Shown: piece by piece, positions 38,414 to 47,210 of the stretch | Position numbering within the stretch: the stretch's first letter is position 1 | How the letters are laid out: every line of letters starts with the position of its first letter | DNA from: Lachnospiraceae bacterium | Lineage (GTDB): Bacteria; Bacillota; Clostridia; Lachnospirales; Lachnospiraceae | DNA length: 64,000 nt | Assembly (NCBI GenBank): GCA_900759665.1 | Contig: CAAEWE010000081.1 | Coordinates: forward strand, 1 to 64,000 | Direction of reading: 5' to 3' | Notes under the pieces: model-generated | The model's input: the letters and a program-made list of their open reading frames with translations, nothing else | What the model was told of the DNA's origin: nothing | Databases searched by the model: none | Position numbers and translations under genes: made by a program

Positions 38414-39745
38414 ATGAGAATTAATCATAATATTTCAGCACAGATGGCAAACGTCAATTTAAAGAAAACCGATTCCAGACTTTCTTCCAGCCTGGAGAGA
38501 TTAAGCTCAGGCTACAAGATCAACAAGGCAGCTGATGATTCTGCCGGAATGGCGATCACCAATAAAATGAGAGCACAGATCCGTGCTCTGGATCAGGCGT
38601 CCCGCAACTCAGAGGATGGACAGTCTATCATTGAGACCGCCGAGGGAGCCATGGGGGAGATTGAGACGATCCTGCAGCGTGTCAGGGAACTGGCGGTACA
38701 GACGGCCAATGATACATATGCCCTGGAGGATCGACAGGCAGTCCAGAAGGAAGTTGACCAGCTTCTGGATGAGGTGGATCGTATTACAGCTACCACAGAG
38801 TTTAATGGAACAACGCTTCTGGATGGCTCGGCAGCCCGTACCTTTGCCAGCAGTAATATTGATGTGAAACCGGTCTATACTTCGATGAATGTAGAAAAGG
38901 GAGACTATAAGCTCACGGTAGACCAGATTGCAAAACCGGCATCCATGACATTTAATCTGCCGACAGCACCATGTACGATCAGTCTGAATCAAACGCAGAT
39001 AGAATTTTCGGAAAATATGAATAGTGCGGCTGTGGCTGAGAAGCTTCAGGAAGTATGTGATGCCATGAATATTGATATGACCCGCAATGGAAACGCCGTG
39101 TCATTAACGACGAGATCTACCGGCAGTCAGGAACAGATCACCTATTCTTCGGCGACAGGAGTAAAGCAGACGGCAAACGGCGAGGAGGCAAAGATCACTC
39201 TTGGAGATGGTTTTAAAGATACGGCAACGTATTCTGGTGATGGCAATCTGATCACGATCCGGGATAACGAGGGATTTGAGATGCAGATTGAGACAAATGC
39301 CACAGGAGATACGGAACTGCGGGTATTTGATGCCGGTTATATGACCATTCAGATCGGAGCCAATGAGACGCAGACCCTGAATATGAATTTTCCGGAGGTT
39401 TCCTGTCTGAATCTGGGACTTCGTTCCTCGGATGGCAATGACAAGATAAATCTCTGCACACAGTACAGCTCAGAGAATGCATTAAACAGTATGGACTGGG
39501 CGATCAAAAAGGTTTCCGGTGCAAGATCTACCCTTGGTTCTTATCAGAACCGTCTGGAGAGTACGACCTCCAGTCTGGATCTCAGCAGCCAGAATATTAC
39601 GGAAGCAATGTCCCGTATTGGTGATACTGATATGGCGGATGAGATGACAAAGTATACACAGTATGAAGTTCTTTCCCAGGCAGCGACTTCTATGCTGGCA
39701 CAGGCAAATAACCGGCCACAGCAGATCATGTCACTGCTTCAGTAA
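38414..39745 (+). CDS. Flagellin
   Basis: A 443-residue filament subunit. The conserved N-terminal D0/D1 region (MRINHNISAQMANVNL ... LSSGYKINKAADDSAGMAI) and C-terminal region (NRLESTTSSLDLSSQNITEAMSRIGDTDMA ... ML) polymerise as paired helices, while residues about 150-345 form the variable surface-exposed domain. It is exported unfolded by the flagellar type III system. It lies between the DUF6240 gene and FliS in a SigD operon. No other flagellar genes occur in the window. Confidence 0.96.
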   Translation: MRINHNISAQMANVNLKKTDSRLSSSLERLSSGYKINKAADDSAGMAITNKMRAQIRALDQASRNSEDGQSIIETAEGAMGEIETILQRVRELAVQTANDTYALEDRQAVQKEVDQLLDEVDRITATTEFNGTTLLDGSAARTFASSNIDVKPVYTSMNVEKGDYKLTVDQIAKPASMTFNLPTAPCTISLNQTQIEFSENMNSAAVAEKLQEVCDAMNIDMTRNGNAVSLTTRSTGSQEQITYSSATGVKQTANGEEAKITLGDGFKDTATYSGDGNLITIRDNEGFEMQIETNATGDTELRVFDAGYMTIQIGANETQTLNMNFPEVSCLNLGLRSSDGNDKINLCTQYSSENALNSMDWAIKKVSGARSTLGSYQNRLESTTSSLDLSSQNITEAMSRIGDTDMADEMTKYTQYEVLSQAATSMLAQANNRPQQIMSLLQ

Positions 39746-39772
39746 GGAAAGCGATAGAAATGAGGATCTATC

Positions 39773-40252
39773 ATGGATAATGAGAGAAAAAAAATATATA
39801 CTACCCGGATCAGTCAGGCAAACAGGAGTGAGCTTGTGGTGATCATATATGAACTTATGCTGGGGAGTATATCCGATGCCGGATCTGCATTGCAAAAGGG
39901 AGATTTTGAAACGGCCGATGTGGAATTAAAACGGGCGCAGGGACTTCTCTGTGAATTAAGAGGCAGTCTCGACTTCCAGTTTCCGGTATCCCACAGACTG
40001 GTTTCTTTATACCGTTATGTCAATGAACAGCTTGTGAAATCCATTACCAGACGAAGGAACATCAATCTGGACTCCTGTGAGCGTGTGCTGAAGGGATTGA
40101 TGGAAAGTTTTGAAGAGATTGCCAAACAGGATACATCAGGACCGGTCATGGAAAACAGCCAGCAGGTCTATGCGGGGCTTACTTATGGAAAAGGCAGTCT
40201 CAACGAAGTCACTGTCGATCCGGGAAAGCTTGGACGGGGATTTCAGGTATGA
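39773..40252 (+). CDS. fliS: Flagellin export chaperone FliS (divergent, long)
   Basis: A 159-residue helical protein that should bind the C-terminal helices of flagellin and keep it export-ready. The N-terminal YTTRISQANRSELVVIIYELML corresponds to the FliS signature (Tyr-rich start, then LLLMLYDGAI). The typical FliS is 125-135 residues; this one has a C-terminal extension after about residue 128. It lies 27 bases after flagellin, the usual arrangement. Confidence 0.85.
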   Translation: MDNERKKIYTTRISQANRSELVVIIYELMLGSISDAGSALQKGDFETADVELKRAQGLLCELRGSLDFQFPVSHRLVSLYRYVNEQLVKSITRRRNINLDSCERVLKGLMESFEEIAKQDTSGPVMENSQQVYAGLTYGKGSLNEVTVDPGKLGRGFQV

Positions 40253-40315
40253 TCATAAAAATGGCGGCAGACAAGCATTCCCTGCCGCTGCAAAAATAAA
40301 AGAGAAAGGCAGAAC

Positions 40316-41815
40316 ATGGATAAGAAAAATTTTTTGGATGACAGGGGAGCAGGGATTTTAATGCCGGTCAGCAGTCTTCCGTCTCCGTACGGAATCGGAA
40401 CTCTGGGAAAAGAGGCATACGATTTTGTGGACAGACTGGTTCAGGCAGGGCAGAAATACTGGCAGGTGCTTCCGGCAGGTCCCACAAGCTTTGGGGATAG
40501 TCCGTACCAGTCCTTTTCGGCGTTTGCCGGTAATCCATATTTTATCGATCTGGATACATTGATCCGGGAGGGATTATTAAAGCAGCAGGAAGTAGATTGT
40601 GAAAATTGGGGAGAGGATCCGTCAGACGTGGATTATGCCATTCTCTTTCAAAACCGTTTTAAGGTATTAAAGAAGGCTTATAAACGGAGCAGTCATAAAG
40701 AAGAGTCTGGCTACCGGACTTTTTGCCGGCAGAACAGATACTGGCTGGCAGATTATTGTCTGTATATGGCGTTAAAATTCGAAAATGACAATAAGGAATG
40801 GCAGCTCTGGAATGAGGATATCCGTTTCCGGCAGAAGGATGCGGTAAAGCACTGGCAGACAAAGCTGGCAGATGAAATTTCATTCTGGGAATTTTGCCAG
40901 TATAAATTTTATCAGCAGTGGAATAAATTAAAAAAATATGCCCACAAAAACAAGATTCGTTTGATCGGAGATATTCCTCTGTACGTTTCTATGGACAGTG
41001 CAGATGTATGGGCACATTCGGATCTGTTTGAGTTAGACGAGAGAAAAAAGCCGATCAATATTGCAGGAGTGCCGCCAGACTGCTTTTCGGCAGATGGACA
41101 GCGATGGGGCAATCCGTTGTATGACTGGAAGTCCATGGAAAAGGATCAGTTTCGCTGGTGGTATAAGCGTATGGAGGCCAATGCAAAGCTTTATGATGTG
41201 ATCCGTATTGACCATTTTATCGGTATTGTAAATTTCTGGTCTATTCCGGCATCCTGTCCGACGGCGGTGGATGGAAAATGGAGAAAGGGACCGGGGAAAA
41301 AGCTGACGGATGTGATTAAAGAAGCAACAAAGGGAACGGATATTATTGCGGAGGATCTGGGAGTGGTAGGTCCTAATGTGCGCAAGCTGATCCAGAAAAC
41401 CGGATGGCCAGGGATGAAGATTCTGGAGTTTGCATTTGATGGTGCTGCGGATAATGAATATTTGCCACACAATTATAAGGATCCCAATTGCCTTGTGTAT
41501 GGTGGAACTCATGACAATGAAACGATTATGGGATTTTACGGTGCCAAAAAGAAAAAAGAATTAAAATATGTCATGAATTATCTGCAGGTTCAGAAAAAGA
41601 AGCAGATTCCCAAAGAGATGATCCGTCTGGGATACGCAAGCATTGCCAATACAGCAATTTTCCAGATGCAGGACGTGCTGGGACTGGATAACCGTGCCAG
41701 AATGAATCTGCCTTCGACGGTGGGGATCAACTGGCGGTGGCGGATGCTGCCGGGAGAGTTTACCGGAGAGCATTGTAAATATCTCAGGAAATTGTGTAAG
41801 TTATATCATCGTTAA
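40316..41815 (+). CDS. malQ: 4-alpha-glucanotransferase
   Basis: A 499-residue GH77 enzyme (amylomaltase) that transfers alpha-1,4-glucan segments between maltodextrins in the cytoplasm. It begins with the typical RGAGILMPVSSLPSPYGIG and shows YWQVLPAGPTSFGDSPYQS, the nucleophile region IRIDHFIGI, the acid/base EDLG and GTHDNETIMGFY. It lies 63 bases after fliS with only a weak hairpin between, so read-through from the flagellin operon is possible though functionally odd. A strong terminator follows. Confidence 0.96.
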   Translation: MDKKNFLDDRGAGILMPVSSLPSPYGIGTLGKEAYDFVDRLVQAGQKYWQVLPAGPTSFGDSPYQSFSAFAGNPYFIDLDTLIREGLLKQQEVDCENWGEDPSDVDYAILFQNRFKVLKKAYKRSSHKEESGYRTFCRQNRYWLADYCLYMALKFENDNKEWQLWNEDIRFRQKDAVKHWQTKLADEISFWEFCQYKFYQQWNKLKKYAHKNKIRLIGDIPLYVSMDSADVWAHSDLFELDERKKPINIAGVPPDCFSADGQRWGNPLYDWKSMEKDQFRWWYKRMEANAKLYDVIRIDHFIGIVNFWSIPASCPTAVDGKWRKGPGKKLTDVIKEATKGTDIIAEDLGVVGPNVRKLIQKTGWPGMKILEFAFDGAADNEYLPHNYKDPNCLVYGGTHDNETIMGFYGAKKKKELKYVMNYLQVQKKKQIPKEMIRLGYASIANTAIFQMQDVLGLDNRARMNLPSTVGINWRWRMLPGEFTGEHCKYLRKLCKLYHR

Positions 41816-41875
41816 TATGTCCGTAAAATGGGACTGAACGATATATGGGACAGAAAAATTAATAAAAAGGAACAA

Positions 41876-41909
41876 AAATAAGCCCCTCTGTTACGGAGGG
41901 GCTTATTTT
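41876..41909. terminator. Terminator after malQ
   Basis: AAATAAGCCCCTC is mirrored by GAGGGGCTTATTT; it can serve both the malQ strand and the convergent HIT gene. Confidence 0.9.
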
Positions 41910-41958
41910 GTGAAAGATGACTTCGAGGAAAGCTTTGTAATAAGTAGTTACAGAATTC

Positions 41959-42384
41959 TTATCTGACCGCCGCCTTGATCTTTGCTGCAAGTTCTGCTGC
42001 ATTTTTTTCCGGAGTACCCGGTTTCCAGGAGATATTTACGGTATCATCCTTGTAACGCGGGATCAGATGAACATGGAGATGAAATACTGTCTGGCCGGCA
42101 GCTTCTCCGTTATTCTGCAAAACATTGATACCATCGCAGTGGAGAACCTCCATCATCGCTTTGGCACATCTGCGGGCAACCTTAAAGATCTTTTCGGCGT
42201 CCTCATCCTCCAGCTCGAAAAGATTGGCGGCGTGATTTTTAGGAAGGATCACAGCATGTCCTTTAGAAGCCGGATTGATGTCAAGCATTACCTTGAAATC
42301 ATCGTCTTCATAGATCGTGGTGGAAGGGATCTCTCCCTTATTGATCTTACAGAAAATACAATCATCTACAAATTTTTTACTCAT
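41959..42384 (-). CDS. HIT family nucleotide-binding hydrolase
   Basis: A 141-residue protein of the histidine triad superfamily (HINT/Fhit-like), which hydrolyses nucleoside phosphoramidates or dinucleotides. It has the zinc-binding CIFCKI near the N terminus and the catalytic HLHVHLIPR (HxHxHxx) near residue 100. The ATG at 42384 is chosen over 42417 because CAGGAA lies 8 bases upstream. It is a housekeeping protein with no clear link to its neighbours. Confidence 0.95.
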   Translation of the reverse strand: MSKKFVDDCIFCKINKGEIPSTTIYEDDDFKVMLDINPASKGHAVILPKNHAANLFELEDEDAEKIFKVARRCAKAMMEVLHCDGINVLQNNGEAAGQTVFHLHVHLIPRYKDDTVNISWKPGTPEKNAAELAAKIKAAVR

Positions 42385-42474
42385 GGGAATATTCCTGCCT
42401 TTCTTTAAATGGATCATTGTGTTATTTATGAATCAGGTGCGAAAAAATGCGATTTCCCGTACTGATAAAGGAAA

Positions 42475-43500
42475 TTATGGCTGCCGGAAAGGAAAGACCG
42501 TATCGAAGGTACGGATCTGTTTAAAATCCCCCTTTGCAGAAGCAGCACCGGAGAGAAATGCATTGTGCATGGTGATTTCTCCGTTCATAAGCTGTTTTAC
42601 GGTCTGGCGGCCGATCCGGATCTGGACATTTGCTGCCGGATTTTCTTTGTTGCTGCAGGTAAGCTTATCATTATCAATATCCAGAGAAAGTATCCTGCCA
42701 TCCTCCAACTGGAGATTGTAGCATACCTGTAACGGCGTAACCGGATGGAAATGCTCCTTTAAAGCATTGGCAAACGGATCTTCTGTGACAGAAGTACTGC
42801 TTTCTTCCCCGCTTTCCTCGAGGTCGTCCCCGAGAAGTCCCTTAAACATGCTGGTTAGTTCTTCGATATCTTCTTTCTGCTTCTGGACATAATTTGTGTC
42901 AGAAACATACATGGACAACTGCTCACTTTCCTGTGGCGTCAGATGCATGGTCTTAGGCTGCAGTACATTTTCACAGATTGAGTTGGTACTGGATGGGAAT
43001 ACTTTCATTTTTTTGGAAAAAGTCCGATAAAAGCTTTCTGCTTTCTTTTCAATTAATAATGCATAATCCGGATTGGTTTCAAACTCTGTGTAATCTGCCA
43101 CATAAGTGCAGATACCCTCACAGGGAATTCCACCGAGGATCTCCCAGGCCTGAATGAGTGTCTGGTAAGCTCTTTTCTCGCCGGCAGTAGTGGCAGTGAC
43201 AACAGGGAGCATATACTGTTCCCGGATGCGCTCTTTGTCGCCGTACAGCCAGCAGGCATCCAGAAATTGCTGGAGAAGACCGCCGATTCCCAGCCATTCC
43301 ACAGAAGCGGCAAGGATCACACCATCTGCCTCTTTTAAAGTCTTTGGTAAGACAGAAATTCCGCGTTTGTCTTCATACAGGTTATATTTTTTGATGTCGA
43401 TATTCAGCTCAGACAGAACTTCCGCGAGCTTATTCATAACATAAATGGTGGGATCTTCAATGAGTCCGCGTCCCCCGTAATAAATATTGATTCGTTGCAT
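42475..43500 (-). CDS. Flavodoxin-like NAD(P)H oxidoreductase fused to SCP2 domain
   Basis: A 341-residue protein. Residues about 1-170 resemble NADPH-dependent FMN reductases / flavodoxin folds (ADGVILAASVEWLGIGGLLQQFLDACW, VVTATTAGEKRAY), a middle acidic linker spans about 190-235, and the C-terminal 105 residues are an SCP2 sterol-carrier-like domain (NLQLEDGRILSLDI ... VKQLMNGEITMHNAFLSG). The pairing suggests a flavoprotein acting on a hydrophobic ligand. It lies just downstream of the rhomboid gene on the same strand. Confidence 0.8.
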   Translation of the reverse strand: MQRINIYYGGRGLIEDPTIYVMNKLAEVLSELNIDIKKYNLYEDKRGISVLPKTLKEADGVILAASVEWLGIGGLLQQFLDACWLYGDKERIREQYMLPVVTATTAGEKRAYQTLIQAWEILGGIPCEGICTYVADYTEFETNPDYALLIEKKAESFYRTFSKKMKVFPSSTNSICENVLQPKTMHLTPQESEQLSMYVSDTNYVQKQKEDIEELTSMFKGLLGDDLEESGEESSTSVTEDPFANALKEHFHPVTPLQVCYNLQLEDGRILSLDIDNDKLTCSNKENPAANVQIRIGRQTVKQLMNGEITMHNAFLSGAASAKGDFKQIRTFDTVFPFRQP

Positions 43501-43534
43501 AATTTCCTCATTTCATAATTCTATCGTATTTCTG

Positions 43535-43568
43535 CATATGACGGAGTTTCAAAGAAACTCCGGATATG
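43535..43568. other. Hairpin between rhomboid and flavodoxin-SCP2 genes
   Basis: CGGAGTTTC-AAA-GAAACTCCG is flanked by CATATG and ATATG. It lacks a T run and may be an RNA processing or stability element rather than a terminator. Confidence 0.5.
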
Positions 43569-43584
43569 AGCCCTCAAGGGATCC

Positions 43585-44265
43585 TTATATCAGGGAGCCG
43601 GATCCGGAAGAATCCTTGGATCCATGGCTCTGCCGGCGGATACCTGCCAGAAGTCCCAGAAGAAGTCCGCCTAAGAAGCCTCCGAGATGAGCGGCATTGT
43701 CAACGCCCTGATCTGTCAGACCACTGTACAGACTTAAAAATGCGGCAAATATCATCTGGCGGTAATCAATTTCCATATCGTTCCGATGAAACAACACCAG
43801 TGCAAGAAGTCCTCCGGTAATCCCGAAGATGGCTCCGGATGCACCGATGGATAAGGTATTTATCCCTAATAGCATATTATAAACCATCGACGTGAAGCCT
43901 GCAATAATTCCGGAAGAAAAATAAAGGATCAAAAAACGGAGTGTTCCAATATGCTGTTCCAGAAAGCTTCCCATAAAGAAAAGGCAGAGCATATTATTGA
44001 AAATATGATCAATGCCTCCATGAAGAAACATGCAGGTAAAGATACGGTAATATTGGTGGTGATAGAAAAAATGATACCAGGAAAGACATCCCTTGTCGAT
44101 CCAGATATCCTCGCCACCGGTAAGATCTGCCATATCTGTTTTCAAAAAGACCAGTACATTGATCAGGATCAGAACGAAGGTGGCAGAGAGCAGATATCGT
44201 CTGAAATCGTGAGCATCATTTTCTGGTGTGTCCTCTGGCATAGTGTTATCTGTATAACTTCCCAT
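43585..44265 (-). CDS. Rhomboid family intramembrane serine protease
   Basis: A 226-residue polytopic membrane protein with six or so helices. The catalytic Ser lies in GASGAIFG (about residue 125) and the catalytic His in NAAHLGGFLGG (about 190); the HGG..H motif FLHGGIDHIFNNM is also present. It would cleave membrane proteins within the bilayer. The ATG at 44265 follows AAAGGATCG; upstream in-frame codons run into the zur promoter. It is divergent from the zur-like gene. Its substrate is unknown. Confidence 0.93.
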   Translation of the reverse strand: MGSYTDNTMPEDTPENDAHDFRRYLLSATFVLILINVLVFLKTDMADLTGGEDIWIDKGCLSWYHFFYHHQYYRIFTCMFLHGGIDHIFNNMLCLFFMGSFLEQHIGTLRFLILYFSSGIIAGFTSMVYNMLLGINTLSIGASGAIFGITGGLLALVLFHRNDMEIDYRQMIFAAFLSLYSGLTDQGVDNAAHLGGFLGGLLLGLLAGIRRQSHGSKDSSGSGSLI

Positions 44266-44326
44266 AGATTTCGATCCTTTCTGTTTTTTCTTATTGTATC
44301 CATAAAAATTGGAAAGGTCAAATGGA

Positions 44327-44369
44327 TTGACTTTTTTGACTGACACGTGTAATATGAAAACGGTTTTCA
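44327..44369 (+). promoter_or_regulatory. Promoter and Fur-family 7-1-7 operator of the zur-like operon
   Basis: TTGACT (44327-44332), 17 bases, TAATAT (44350-44355). It is followed at once by TGAAAAC-G-GTTTTCA (44355-44369), a perfect 7-1-7 palindrome as bound by Fur, Zur and PerR proteins. This suggests autoregulation by the adjacent repressor, and possibly control of the divergent rhomboid gene. Confidence 0.75.
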
Positions 44370-44474
44370 AATGTAAAGGCTGCCTTCCCATCAGGCGTTT
44401 GTGATAAGACAATTTCCGGACACCTGTAGTTATCTGTGGTGGATGTGGCCATTTAGGGAAATGGAGTTGATATA
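44370..44474 (+). repeat. Structured leader of the zur-like gene containing a dispersed repeat
   Basis: Bases 44385-44434 match the window start (52-105), with the core GTGA-AAG-CAATTTCC-GACAC. The last part, CCATTT-AGGG-AAATGG (about 44449-44464), is a hairpin whose right arm includes the GGAG used as ribosome binding site, so folding could limit translation. Confidence 0.55.
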
Positions 44475-44897
44475 TTGAACAAAGGAAAACATTATCATAC
44501 AAAACAACAGAAGATCATTCTGGAATACTTGATGTCAGGGGGAGAACGATATGTGACGGTCAGCCGGATTGCCGCTCATTTAAAGACCCTGGGGCAGTCT
44601 GTCGGACTTACGACAATTTACCGGCAGCTGGACAAATTTGAGCAGGAGGGGCTTGTCCATAAGATTGTATTGGATGGTAACAGTGGGGCACGCTATCAGT
44701 ATGCCGGAGAGGATGAGGATTCGTTTCTGCTAAAATGCGAAAATTGCGGCAATATGATCCCTATGGCATGCAGTCATATGGAGAAGCTGTATGATCATGT
44801 GCTGGAGGAGCACAGTTTTCAGGTAAATCCTCATCGAACGATGTTTTATGGTATGTGTAGTGAATGTATGGAGAGAAAAAATAAACATGAGAAATAA
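44475..44897 (+). CDS. Fur-family repressor, probably Zur
   Basis: A 140-residue metal-responsive repressor starting at TTG 44475 behind GGAG. The N-terminal winged helix (about 1-80; VGLTTIYRQLDKFEQEGLVHK) is followed by the dimerisation domain with two CxxC pairs (CENCG and CSECM) for structural zinc. A zinc identity is suggested by the overlapping gene for a His-rich zinc-binding lipoprotein; PerR or Fur is less likely on that basis. Translation is coupled to the next gene through an 11-base overlap. Confidence 0.85.
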   Translation: MNKGKHYHTKQQKIILEYLMSGGERYVTVSRIAAHLKTLGQSVGLTTIYRQLDKFEQEGLVHKIVLDGNSGARYQYAGEDEDSFLLKCENCGNMIPMACSHMEKLYDHVLEEHSFQVNPHRTMFYGMCSECMERKNKHEK

Positions 44898-46005
44898 AAG
44901 AACAGAGAAAAAAACAGCAGGGACTTTTTTGTGGAAGATAGCCGCATGTTTTAGTGCTGCGATGCTGGTTGTCAGCGGATGCAGTGTTTCCACGGGTACA
45001 GACCAGACCTTTGGACAGGACAAAAAGGATGGCAGGATCAAGGTGGTGGCAACCTTATTTCCTTATTATGACTTTGCCAGACAGGTGGCAGGAGAATATG
45101 CGGATGTGTCCCTGATCCTGCCGGCGGGGATGGATACCCATTCTTTTGAGCCGACAGCCGCAGATATGATCCGGATGGGGCAGGCTGACCTGATCCTTTA
45201 TAACGGTGGTGAAAATGAGCAGTGGGTTGGGCAGGTGTTAGAGTCTGCGGACAATCAAGGAATCATGGCAGACGAGATGATGAAGCATGTGGATACCCTG
45301 GTGGAAGAGAGCGTAGAGGGGATGCAGGAGGAAAAGGGCGGGGAACACGATCACGAAGAACACGATCACGAAGAACACGGCAAAGAGGATACGGATCATA
45401 ATGCGTCAGAAGAGGAAGAACATGATCATGAAACAGAGGAGGCTTCGGATGCGGCAGGAGAGATTGACGAACATATCTGGACTTCGCCGGTAAATGCACA
45501 GAAGATCGTGGCACAGATTGCAAAGGACTTCGCAAAGCTTGATCCGGAGCATCGGGAGCAATATCAGAAAAATGCACAACGATATATGAAAAAACTGACG
45601 AAACTGGATAAGGATATCCGTCAGGTGACAAGTCAGGCAAAGCATAAATATCTTGCCTTTGCAGATCGTTTTCCACTGCGGTATTTTGTAGAGGAATATG
45701 GTCTTGATTACACGGCAGCATTTGCAGGCTGCAGCAGTGACACGGAGCCGAGTGCGGAGACGATCACATATCTCACCCGTCAGGTAAAAGATCGCAGGCT
45801 TCCGGTGGTTTTAAAGATCGAGCTGACCAGTGATAAGGTGGCAAAGGCGGTAGCGGAAGCAGCATCCACGAAGGATCATAATGTGAAAGTAGAGACGTTT
45901 TATACCTGCCACAATGTGACAAGGCAGCAGTTTGATGCAGGAGAAACCTATGTGAGTCTGATGGAAAAAAATGTAAAGGTGCTGCGGGCGGCACTGGAAG
46001 AGTAA
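44887..46005 (+). CDS. Zinc ABC transporter substrate-binding lipoprotein (ZnuA/AdcA family)
   Basis: A 372-residue lipoprotein of cluster A-I. The lipobox LVVSGC places the mature Cys near residue 33. The domain has VVATLFPYYDFAR at its start, and metal-binding His residues in DTHSFEPT and in EHIWTSP. A His/Asp/Glu-rich loop (about 150-195; DHEEHDHEEHGKED) encoded by 12-base tandem repeats of GAACACGATCAC is typical of zinc binders. The start ATG at 44887 lies inside the repressor gene. No permease or ATPase gene follows, so it must use a transporter encoded elsewhere. Confidence 0.92.
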   Translation: MRNKRTEKKTAGTFLWKIAACFSAAMLVVSGCSVSTGTDQTFGQDKKDGRIKVVATLFPYYDFARQVAGEYADVSLILPAGMDTHSFEPTAADMIRMGQADLILYNGGENEQWVGQVLESADNQGIMADEMMKHVDTLVEESVEGMQEEKGGEHDHEEHDHEEHGKEDTDHNASEEEEHDHETEEASDAAGEIDEHIWTSPVNAQKIVAQIAKDFAKLDPEHREQYQKNAQRYMKKLTKLDKDIRQVTSQAKHKYLAFADRFPLRYFVEEYGLDYTAAFAGCSSDTEPSAETITYLTRQVKDRRLPVVLKIELTSDKVAKAVAEAASTKDHNVKVETFYTCHNVTRQQFDAGETYVSLMEKNVKVLRAALEE

Positions 46006-46349
46006 AAAAATGGATCTATGTCAGGCTTAAATAATAAAAAAAGCATCACGGCAGACAGAAAAAATTTTGATGAAAAATAAAATATCCGAAAAAATTTGGC
46101 AAATTTTCATTCGTCTTGACAATCCCGGAGATCCAGCATACACTTTGGGTAAATCATAAAAATACTTGTTGTAATATCAACAAACGGACAGCAATGGAGC
46201 TTTCAAAAGTTCTATTGCTGTCTTTTTTAGTGTAATAGGAAAATGCTCGTAGCGTAGAGGAAAGCCAACGAGAATTGCGAAGCAATTCTTGGAGGGCAAA
46301 ACGCTGGTTTTGCCCTTTTTATTTTAAAAATGAAATGGAGGAAAAAGCG
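46006..46349 (+). promoter_or_regulatory. Promoter and two-terminator leader of the D-glutamate/oxoproline operon
   Basis: TTGACA (46116-46121), 17 bases, TACACT (46139-46144) is a strong promoter. The leader then forms TTGTTG-TAATAT-CAACAA, a 17-base-pair hairpin GACAGCAAT...ATTGCTGTC with TTTTTT (46187-46228), a small GAATTGC/GCAATTC hairpin (46272-46288), and GGGCAAAA-CGCTGG-TTTTGCCC with TTTTT (46294-46320). Two terminators between promoter and first gene imply attenuation. Confidence 0.7.
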
Positions 46350-47189
46350 ATGAAAACATTAGGATATTATAATGGAAAATTCGGAGAGCTTGAGGAAATG
46401 TGCATTCCCATGAATGACCGTGTCTGTTGGTTTGGTGATGGAGTATATGATGCCGGTCCATGCAGAAACTATAAGATTTTTGCGATCGATGAACACATTG
46501 ACCGCTTTTTTAACAGTGCCGGATTATTGGACATTGAAATGCCGGTTACGAAGCAGGAGCTGAAGGATCTGCTTCAGGAAATGGTTCAGAAAATGGATAC
46601 CGGTGATCTGTTCGTCTATTATCAGGTAACCAGGGGAACCGGTATCCGAAATCATGTTTTTCCGGAGGGAAAAGCAAATCTATGGATCATGTTAAAGCCG
46701 GATGAAGTGGATGCAGGGGAAAAACCGATCAAACTGATCACGACACCGGATACCCGGTTTTTCCATTGCAATATCAAGACCTTAAATCTGATCCCATCCG
46801 TTATGGCAGCAGAAAAGGCAAAGAAGGCAGGGGCAGATGAGACCGTATTATACAGGCCTGGAAAACGCGTGACTGAGTGTGCACATAGTAACTGCCATAT
46901 CATTAAGGATGGAAAGCTGATCACAGCACCAACGGATAATCTGATCCTTCCGGGGATCGGAAGAGCACATTTGATAAGGATGTGTAAAAAGCTCGAGATT
47001 CCGGTCAGCGAAACCCCGTATACATTAGAGGATATGTTTACGGCAGATGAAATCCTTGTAACAAGCTCCAGCAAGCTTTGTTTACGTGCAGAAGAACTGG
47101 ATGGGAAACCGGTTGGAGGCAGGGCGGCAGATCTTGTGGACAAGCTTCGTCAGGCACTTTTGAAAGAATTTATGGATGCAACGGAATAA
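46350..47189 (+). CDS. Class IV aminotransferase, probably D-amino-acid transaminase
   Basis: A 279-residue PLP enzyme. The PLP lysine lies in NIKTLNLIPSV (about residue 142), matching the DIKxLNLLxNV pattern of D-alanine/D-glutamate aminotransferases; VTECAHSNCHII and LPGIGRAHL follow the class IV plan. It would interconvert D-glutamate and 2-oxoglutarate with another D-amino acid. The ATG at 46350 follows ATGGAGGAAAAAGCG. It opens an operon of six genes devoted to 5-oxoproline and D-glutamate chemistry, which favours D-glutamate as a substrate over branched-chain amino acids. Confidence 0.88.
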   Translation: MKTLGYYNGKFGELEEMCIPMNDRVCWFGDGVYDAGPCRNYKIFAIDEHIDRFFNSAGLLDIEMPVTKQELKDLLQEMVQKMDTGDLFVYYQVTRGTGIRNHVFPEGKANLWIMLKPDEVDAGEKPIKLITTPDTRFFHCNIKTLNLIPSVMAAEKAKKAGADETVLYRPGKRVTECAHSNCHIIKDGKLITAPTDNLILPGIGRAHLIRMCKKLEIPVSETPYTLEDMFTADEILVTSSSKLCLRAEELDGKPVGGRAADLVDKLRQALLKEFMDATE

Positions 47190-47210
47190 GAAAAGGGGAC
47201 GGGGATTGTT

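Noticed and set aside
40253..40315. Terminator between fliS and malQ
   Set aside because: GCGGCAG/CTGCCGC can pair, but it is followed by A residues rather than T residues on the coding strand, so termination is doubtful.
42475..43500. Flavodoxin-SCP2 gene as part of the zinc regulon
   Set aside because: It is on the rhomboid strand without a nearby 7-1-7 palindrome of its own, and nothing in its domains suggests zinc handling.
45343..45380. Short tandem GAACACGATCAC repeats considered as a CRISPR-like or mobile repeat
   Set aside because: They are in frame inside the zinc-binding protein gene and encode its His/Glu-rich loop.
46160..46320. Possible ANTAR (NasR/EutV-type) antitermination target in the D-glutamate operon leader
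   Set aside because: Two hairpins with six-base loops are present, but the loops (TAATAT, CGCTGG) lack the conserved A at position 1 and G at position 4, and no ANTAR protein is in the window. I kept only the terminator description.
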